This document shows, piece by piece, positions 56,385-64,000 of a stretch of 64,000 nt of DNA. The notes below the pieces were generated by a model that saw nothing but the letters and a program-made list of their open reading frames with translations, did no database searches and was not told the DNA's origin. Origin of the DNA: Mycogone perniciosa (Eukaryota > Ascomycota > Sordariomycetes > Hypocreales > Hypocreaceae); assembly GCA_025331125.1 (NCBI GenBank), contig JAOALB010000016.1, positions 454,558 to 518,557 on the forward strand, read 5' to 3'. A program made the translations under genes and the position numbers. The stretch's first letter is position 1; every line of letters begins with the position of its first letter.

Positions 56385-59300
56385 CTAATCTTTCGCCGTA
56401 CTTTGCATCTTCCGCATTACTTCGCGATGAGCCTCGAGCAAATCGCCATTCCTCATCTTGCTTTCGAAGACACGATCTTGCCACTCCTTGTCGCGCCTCT
56501 GCATCTCTTTCCGTTGGGCCTCAGCCTCCTTCTGCTCCATCATCATATTCCTCTGCATCTCAAAGGTACCAAGGAGACTCGAAGATGATGCGCCGAATGG
56601 AGTCTCACGTCCCGAGCTTGGTATCCCGGGGGTCGATGATCGGAGATCTTGAGCTACTGACTGCCGGAAATTGGCCAGCCGAGCCTCCCTTGCTGCGACA
56701 GTGGGGACCGAGGAATTCCTCTTTGGCTGATGTGAGTTGAAGGCAGTATTTTCAGAACTTTCAATGCCGCTGGTCGAACGTTGTAGAACAGGACTTGAGA
56801 CAGGCAAGCTCATCATGCTGCTCTGGCGTATCATCTCCTTCCTATGGCTGAGTGGGAGGTCATCCGGATCAGGGCTGTAGGCCGCTGCGTACATAGGATA
56901 ATTGCTTAGAGAGCCTTCATCACTAGTGGGCGAATAAAATCCCGCCTGGGGTTCTGGTGTGTATGAACCAAGGTTGCCTTGAGATTTGTTTCGGAGGAAG
57001 GTTTCACGCTGACCAAGCAGTGTTTGGGGGCTTGCATAAGACACAACACCAGGAACTGGAAGTCGTGGGGAATGCTCGCTTTGGTAGGTCGCTGGACTCA
57101 GTGGAACACCACCTTGATCCGTCTCTTCAGGGATGGGTGGGGTGCCTGTCCCGAGATGACTCTCCTCAGCGATAGGAGCGAAGCCCGAGGACGACCGTCG
57201 CATTGCAACTGAGGATGATCGAGCGGGAGGGGGGCCAACGGGAGGTGAGCCTGGGCTGCGAATCGGGGGAGTATCCGAAGGAGAGTTAGCTGTGAGAATC
57301 AAGTTGGCAGGGGCCTCCTTCTTTGATCTAGTTCTGGAGATTGGCGGGGGGGATGAAACGCGTGAGAATTGTGAGTCGGGTCGCTTTACAGCTGGAGGCA
57401 AGGCACCGTCTTCAGCAGTCTTCTGAAGGTCTTCAACATCAACTGATCGAGGTACCTCTTTAGTCGTCTTGGGGGATTGCACGACCGGCTCAACATGTAT
57501 CTCATCTGGTTCAGGTGCATCGGCATTGCTGAGGTGTTTGGCCCACTCATTCGTCCGGTACGACAAGGCGACTTTCGACAACGACATTGGCAGACGATCT
57601 TTGGTCAAGCTGACGGGGCCTGAGACTGCCGATACAACTGACTTGGGCTTTTCGGATGGCTCAGGCTGCGTGACATCAACTGGCTCCTCGACAGTAGGCA
57701 CTGCCTGGATTTCATCAGACTTGGGTTTCGGGTCCTTGCCTGCTTCGGACGACTTCGTGGCCTTGGACTTTGAGCTTTTAGTCGATGCTGGTGCATCTGC
57801 CACCTTGTACTCAACGCTTCCCGCAGCCTTGTTTGACTCTTCAAATTTCTTCTTGATACTGTCGACATTCTTCGATGCAGCTGCAGGTCGAGACTTGGGT
57901 TTGCCAGTCGCGTCAGTCGCTTCTGTGTTGTCGGTCGCTGGCTCAGACTTCTTTTCTTTCTCAACATTTTGTGTCGTGTTGGCCGGCACTTCCTTCAAAT
58001 CTGACACTTCGTTCTTCTCTGCCTTTCCCAATTCGGCAGTGATTTCGATACTCTTGCGATTATCAACGCTCAAGATGGAGTTGCGGTCATCCCCACTCAC
58101 GCTCTCATTGTCGACTGTAGCAGCAAGAGATGATCGGTCGTCGTCCTGGGGACGGAATGTAGGTTCGACCAATTCTTCGGAGCTTCGGCCGCTGTCAAGT
58201 TGGCGCTCAGCGTTCGTGTGCTTTGCTCGTTGAGAAAAGCTCCTGAGCAATGTGACTGAGTTTTGTGAGAGTCTCTTAACAAGCGAATGGCGAGAATGGC
58301 GGTGGCGAGGAATTGGTAGGACGTCTTCCTCTTCATCTGCGAAGGTTGCTACTGATGATCGCTCGTCGATGGATTTGGTGTCCGCATCTGCTGGTACCTT
58401 GAAAGGGAGAGGAACGACTTCGGGAGCTGGTACAACAGCCTGCTTCCTAGTACGCCTGCTACCCGTGCTTGACTCAGAAGTCCGTTGACCATCAGCTTTG
58501 CTTCGTTTACCAGTTTCCGTAAGCTCCGTGTGTGGCTCATCACCAGATGCTGCTTTTTCGTCCACCACTTCCTCGCCCTCCCCAGCGACCTCATCAGCAG
58601 CAACACGAATTGTAATCTTGCCTTCTTCTGCTTGTCCGACAGACATCAAGCCATCTGCCCGCACCTTTGGTGATTGGCTTGAGTCCATGTCCGCCATTTC
58701 GATGCCCTCGTCTTTGGAGTTTGCGTACGTGGAACCGCCTTGGCTACTTCTCAGCTTCTTCTCGTTGCTCATTTCTCCAACATCGGAACGAGATGCTGTG
58801 ACATTGGTGAGAGTTCCGTCACCGTAGACTCTTTCCCACTCTGCACGTTCACGCGCAGTTGTTTCCTCGATTTCTCGACCGACGTTTTCCTCCTCCTCTT
58901 CTAGATTTCGCTGTCCTGCCACGCGATCAGCTGCCCTCTTCTCTCGCTTAGCTCTGACAATTCTCCAGAGCTTGATCTGAGAGACGATTCCTACTAGACA
59001 AATGATGACTATGGCCGCTGTTTCAACTCGAATTCCCTTTGTAACAGGATACGTAGTTGCACCAAGTGGAAATAAGTTATCATTTAAATTCCACACATAG
59101 ACCCAAAACTCTTTCAGTCCAGCTGTGCTGAAGCAGTCGATGCCGAGAACGATGACGGTGGCGCCGCCAAACGAGATCATGACAATCAGAGCCCAATCTC
59201 GAGTCCATCGGCTGAAATAGAAGGCAAACCCGATCAAGGTAAAGCAGGCAATAAAAATGGCCTTGGATGGCGCGTTGGTGAGCAAGCCACCGGGGACCAA

Positions 59301-60013
59301 ACACAAGAGCCACATGCTGACACAAAAGCCTCCCAGTGCGCAGCCCAATCCTTCGGTTAGTTCTTTGAAGAACATGGACGCAGCGCCGAGAGCACAACCA
59401 GACATGATGATGGCAACCACGTAGCCTCCTTGTATGGCGTTAGGGACCGGGAGAGTCATGACATATACAATGAGGACGGTGACACCAAGGGCTGCAATGT
59501 AAGCGGTCGAGAAGAATGAGTGAATCCAGCGGTTCTTGATGCCAACGAGAGTATAGACGAGACCTGTCATGATCATGATGATTCCAGCGACACCCAATCC
59601 GGGTGTAATTGTGGGTTGGATGGGAAGCTGGCCCTCGGGAATAGTGGCTGTCGTCGTGGGTCAGCGCAATACTTTGGTCAAACAGAAGGGACTCATTTCT
59701 CACTATTAAAGAAGGTTGAGTTATCAACAGGACCGGAAGAAGTGAACGTGGCTGAGGCAGCTGTTGTTGCGGATGCCGCAGATCGCGGTGGCTTCGTGGT
59801 AGCAGAGGCATCCGGGTTGCCATTCCCATTCTTTCCATCGCCATTACCATCTGGCTTGGCGGTTGGTGCTGGTCCAGGACTGGATGGAGGAATCGCGGGT
59901 GTCGCGACGGCGCCATCATCCCGTCTGACACCGTTGAGGTTCCTCGCGGCCGCCAGCTGCAAAGCCAGAACGAGGCATACCAAAGCCCATATGCGCGTCG
60001 CTGTGGGAAGCAT
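56385..60013 (-). CDS. DUF4203-type multispanning membrane protein with long cytoplasmic tail
   Basis: Function is unknown; the N-terminal part resembles the DUF4203/TM7SF3-TM198 family. Exon 1 is 60013-59704 and exon 2 is 59647-56385; the 56-bp intron joins NSTFFNT to TIPEGQLPIQP, giving 1190 aa. The start at 60013 opens a clear signal peptide (RIWALVCLVLALQLAAA). A Pro/Ala/Thr-rich lumenal segment with an NST sequon follows. Then come seven or so hydrophobic helices between about residues 118 and 340 (GVAGIIMIMTGLVYTLVG, AYIAALGVTVLIVYVM, GFAFYFSRW, ETAAIVIICLVGIV). The remaining roughly 830 residues are Ser/Pro/Glu-rich and disordered, ending in a basic/acidic coiled coil (MEQKEAEAQRKEMQRRDKEW). 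An ATG at 60085 is less likely, as it would bury the signal peptide. Confidence 0.85.
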
Positions 60014-61829
60014 GATTGCTATGATACCGTGTCGATGTCGTCGGCCGTGGATGTTAGAGAAGTCAGTATCGAAGAGTCCTGCCAACAGCCTCCGTAGGCC
60101 TACGAAGCATGATCTCTCGAAAGCCTAGCCGAGAGGGGGGGAGGCGGTTAGAAAAAAGAACCCGCGCCAGCCAAAGTTGCAAAAGAAAGCAGCAATAGCT
60201 TCCAAATTATGTTGACTACACTGTACACTTACGGATGGTGGCGCGTGTGAGACACGGGGCGGTGGTGGTCCGTACGGCAGGAGTCGTGTGCAGCAGCACA
60301 GCTTTGGAAGTGGAGAGCACAACCAAATCGGAATCAGACAGCACAAGAGAGCAACGGTCTCGTCGATAAGACCACTGCGATGAATCACTCGGTGAACGAA
60401 TGGACCGCTTTCAGAAGTAAGACAGACAGACAGAGAAAGACGGGGGAGGACAGTGCGATATGAAGGAGGAGAAACACTTGAGTTAACAAGACGAGAAAGC
60501 AACAACAAAAGCTGGTTCCGTCTATTGTGAATGCGGATAACTCAGGACCTTCAATGCAATGGTTCGAGCTAATAGTCTAGCTTTTCGCCTATGGCACGAT
60601 TGGCGGACCGGAATCGCGGGAAGCGCCTGTGGAGAGGGCAGGATGAGAAGATCCCGGCTGACCAGGTACGAAGTAGTATAAGCCATCCATGACTCCATGG
60701 ATTATTGGGCAGCCAATTTCCCAGCTGTGGTGAGTGGAGGGGACAAGAAGAAAAAACACAAGGCATCCATGCAAGGTTGGGCGCTCTGGCGGCACTCGCA
60801 ACATGTACGGGGTACCGCTGGGTACATTCTGGCGGCCACCGAGATGATGCTTGGACTTTTGGGCTGCACCGAGTGAGAAATGCCTGTGACATGTCGATCA
60901 GACATGGCTGGCCTTGGTTCGATGGTCGAGCTGTGTTATTAGGCGAAAGCCTGTGTGAGTTGCGAGAGAGAACAAAGTCGAGGTGGCGCGCAAGATTTGA
61001 CGACAGGGGTATGGCACGGCTCGGCAGAGATTGCATGCAGGAACCTTGTGGATCTCAGGTACCCCCCATGTACCGGTCACTGCGGCCAGGAGAGGGAGGG
61101 GCCGGAAGTACGTACCGGCCTAGCTCCCAGACGCCAGACGGGGAGGCCATCCGCTTTCAGCTAGCGGGGGCCAATTGGCCAGCCCAAAAACGGCGCACCA
61201 ATAGCGGACTGGAATTGGGGAGGTTGCCTGTTCGGGCAGTCAGGTCAAGTTTTGTCACTCATGAGAATCCTGCATGATGCATCCATTGTTCGATCCGTTG
61301 CGGGCGTTTTCTTTTGTTTTGGTTTCGCTTTCTTGTTTCTTGATCTGTTGCAATATGACATCTCGAGTTACTCATCAGCAGATACGCTATATTCTCCGCT
61401 CAATGGCATTGTCAGGTTGAGGGGCTGGTTTGTTTGTGGCGGTCTCACCCCCCACGAACTTTCTTTTATGAGCATTACCTCACCACTACGTACGAGTAGG
61501 CTGTCCAGCTGGTATCAACACCAACGCCTTGTCACAGCCCTGTCGCCATTTCCACACCGTCCCTTGTGATCCTCCGCGTAATCCGAGTCAATTAATCGGA
61601 GAATTTACGAAGTATCTCCTCAGTATATTCCCACGGGCATGTTTTCAATAAAACCACGAGATAGTAAGGGTTTTATCAAACAGCTTCCTGACTCACTCCG
61701 ATCGGATGCCCGCGATCTCGGAAAAGCCAAATCCTGCCTGCCGGATTCCGTCCGTTAGGGTCCCATCGCTTTAGCTTCTGGCTCTCCGGAGTAGTGGCAC
61801 GAGCACTGCTGCGTACTCGTACATCCAAG

Positions 61830-61882
<53 letters not shown>

Positions 61883-64000
61883 TTCCAAGTATAAACTAAA
61901 CTCCTGTCCCCTGACACTGTCCCCGCGACTGCTACTAGTATTAGTAGTACGGAGTACGGAGTAGGTAATGCGCATTTGCATCAACACCCCCTCGCATTAC
62001 TCGTAAACTCGAGCAAGCAGACGCCTGCGCTGGATGAGCTCGCACTTAGAGGGCTGAAAGGCTGCTAGCCACTCATGAGCTCCAGCGTGTCCAGCTGCAC
62101 AACGCCGAAACACAGCCTTGAAGCTTCCCAGCTACCTATCCAACCGGGCAGCTCCTTGTCGGTGAGGAAAAACCTGCTGGACGGTGAGCGTGTAGCGTGT
62201 ACGAAGTAATGCGTTGTCCTTCATCAAGTCATTGTTTGAGGAACAACAGCTCACCAGACATGCTTGCTCACCGCTGCCTGTCTCAATTGTTGGGCTACAC
62301 AATGTACTCCGTACGAGAGCACGCATTGCTTCGAAACCCGCAGCTTCGTTGTCCGACAATAAACATCTCGCTCACAGACAAGAGACACTCTTATTCTTCC
62401 TTATCATCCACCGCTCTCATCAACTATCTAACTGACTGAATCAAAAACAAAAAACAAAAGACCCTTTTGTACCAATCAATAAACCATGTTGTGGTTCCCT
62501 TGCGTATGACGTCCCGCGTACGCCGTACTCGTGTGGCACACAACGGAGCAATGATCCGCACGCCCTGTCTAGCACATCCGACCGGCGCCGGCGATACCGA
62601 TGGATATCTTTTGTCTGGTCTTTTCTTCTTTTCTTGTTGGTTGGCTGTGAAATTAAAGGCCCACCTTTTTCACCGCGCGATGTCTTGGATATCACGACAA
62701 GGAGAAGAAACATAAAGCGCGTTTTTTTCTTCTCCCCGCCCAGACATTGATTGATGCGAACTGACCTGCAGCCAAGAGACACAAAAAGAACGAATTGGTT
62801 CATCCAGTCGCCATTCAGACCCAGTCGCTATTCACCTGCATACAGGCCCATGTGGGCTGCATTTGTGACACGCTCTCCTCCGTATCCTGAACCTACACCG
62901 AGCTGCCTCGGCGGTCTGACGGGCCTTGTGACCAAGAAGAAGAAAATACCTTTCTTAGTTACGCCAACAACACGAAAGGCACAGAGGAATTAACCACCTA
63001 GCTAATATTACCTAGGTGAACTCATCATCAGTGTCCAACCATACCATATACCACACCTATTATACTGTTATCACCGGCAAGTTCCCTGCCATAAACAACA
63101 TTGCCCGGAGGTAGTGGAGACTCGTTGGCCGGAGCCTACCTAGGTCAAAGTTCATCCATCTCACAAAAACAACAGAGCAACGGAGCTAGAAAATTATACC
63201 GTGACACATGAGCATTTTGTGATTCTTGTCAATTCACACAATGAAGCAGGGAAACTCCTTGCCAAGACGTGGCGATGCACTCCTCGGCCATTCAGCCTCG
63301 GATCCCGTAATCTTGGTCAACCAATGCCAGATCCCGATGGGAGCTTGCTTCCATGGGAACATGTGGGACGAGTTACGCGAGAGCTGCAGGTTGTCGCCCC
63401 CATCACATCACCTTGATGCCGTACGATTTCGGAGTGCTTTTTGATGACTTCGATCCTCCGTAATGATTTCTCCTTAATTCGAGTCCTCGTAATATGATTG
63501 ACTGATTTCCAATCTATCAGAGCGGAGACATAAAATTCCCCTGTCTCAACTGCCGTATGCCCAGCTTCGGAGCGAGCAGCAGGCGATCCGAAGGCCCCGG
63601 CAGGCAATTTATCTGACCGAGCCCGTGCAATCTCACTCGTATTGCGCCGATATCCAGTCGACAGCCGAGAAACCAAGGTTCCCATGATTCCAGGATTTCT
63701 ACCTCGTACGAAGTACTCCCTATTGCATCATACCTTACTCGTAATAGAGAGCAGAGCATCCTCAAAGAATCTCCAGTGTTTGAAGATTCCTATGTTTGAA
63801 GATGAATAGCACATATTGTTGCGTGGGAGTTGGTGCGAAGGATGCGTTGCCTGCATGATATCAGTAAGGAGAGTTGAATACTACCTGTAATCATTCTTTC
63901 CGTGTGTTTGCGAAAGGCTTAAAAAATATTACAATAAACCCGCCAAGGCATGACAAGTCCCTCAGATCTCACAAAAGTTTCAGGGTCCCGCATTCAAGTT
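60014..64000. other. 4-kb stretch with no supported gene
   Basis: Open frames here (for example 60705-61277, 61252-61569 and 62441-62803) are short, lack domain motifs and show no splice partners. The stretch contains a TAC trinucleotide repeat, TACTCCGTA-type motifs near 61947, 62303 and 63703, and two CCTAGGT sites (63012, 63140). The left end is the promoter of the DUF4203-type gene; the right part may be an extended upstream region of a gene beyond the window. Confidence 0.5.
61830..61881 (+). repeat. TAC trinucleotide microsatellite, about 17 units
   Basis: An uninterrupted (TAC)n run from 61830 to 61881 in non-coding DNA, ending at TATTCC. Confidence 0.95.

Noticed and set aside
60705..61277. 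190-residue plus-strand frame in the right-hand gene-free region
   Set aside because: Composition is rich in Arg, Gly and Trp without motifs, and it overlaps other equally long frames on both strands, as in random GC-rich DNA.

Overview
This is nuclear DNA from a filamentous ascomycete. The short introns (mostly 52-82 bp, GT/AG, CTRAY-like branch sites), the gene set and the recurring TACTCCGTA / TACGGAGTA intergenic motif point to Eurotiomycetes, probably Eurotiales (Aspergillus/Penicillium-like). The lineage is an inference. The window holds 15 protein-coding loci (one cut by the left edge, one carrying an internal stop), one intron-containing tRNA gene and one decayed DNA transposon.

Layout. 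1-16.95 kb: the 3' part of a CTD-kinase gamma subunit gene (CTK3-like, +), the mitochondrial ribosomal protein bL12 gene (-), and the 15-kb midasin gene (MDN1/REA1, +). 18.8-24.3 kb: an isochorismatase-family hydrolase (+), an uncharacterised protein (-) whose middle looks like a retropepsin fold with the catalytic Asp replaced by Cys, and a GDSL esterase of the IAH1 family (-). 25.2-35.4 kb, all +: UTP10/HEATR1, a type II NADH dehydrogenase, the bifunctional thiamine enzyme THI6, and tRNA-Thr(CGT). 35.7-40.3 kb is the most accessory part: a Zn2Cys6 regulator (-), an AT-rich spacer, and a 1.09-kb TA-flanked inverted-repeat element that keeps only a broken helix-turn-helix transposase remnant. 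40.3-52.6 kb: 5-aminolevulinate synthase (-), an ATRX/ARIP4-like SNF2 ATPase (-), glutathione synthetase (+), and the mitochondrial single-strand DNA-binding protein RIM1 (-). 53.9-60.0 kb: a STE3-type pheromone receptor (+) with an in-frame TAG after TM4, and a DUF4203-type membrane protein with a very long cytoplasmic tail (-). 60.0-64.0 kb shows no gene I can support.

Functional themes. MDN1 and UTP10 are both ribosome-assembly factors, one for 60S and one for 90S/SSU. bL12, RIM1, type II NADH dehydrogenase and ALA synthase act in mitochondria. There is no operon-like logic and no recognisable secondary-metabolite cluster.

The points most worth following up are the nonsense codon in the otherwise intact STE3 receptor, the Asp-to-Cys retropepsin-like protein, and the transposon whose subterminal palindrome has flipped its loop. 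Exon joins were worked out by hand from reading frames and splice signals; no alignment or RNA data were available.
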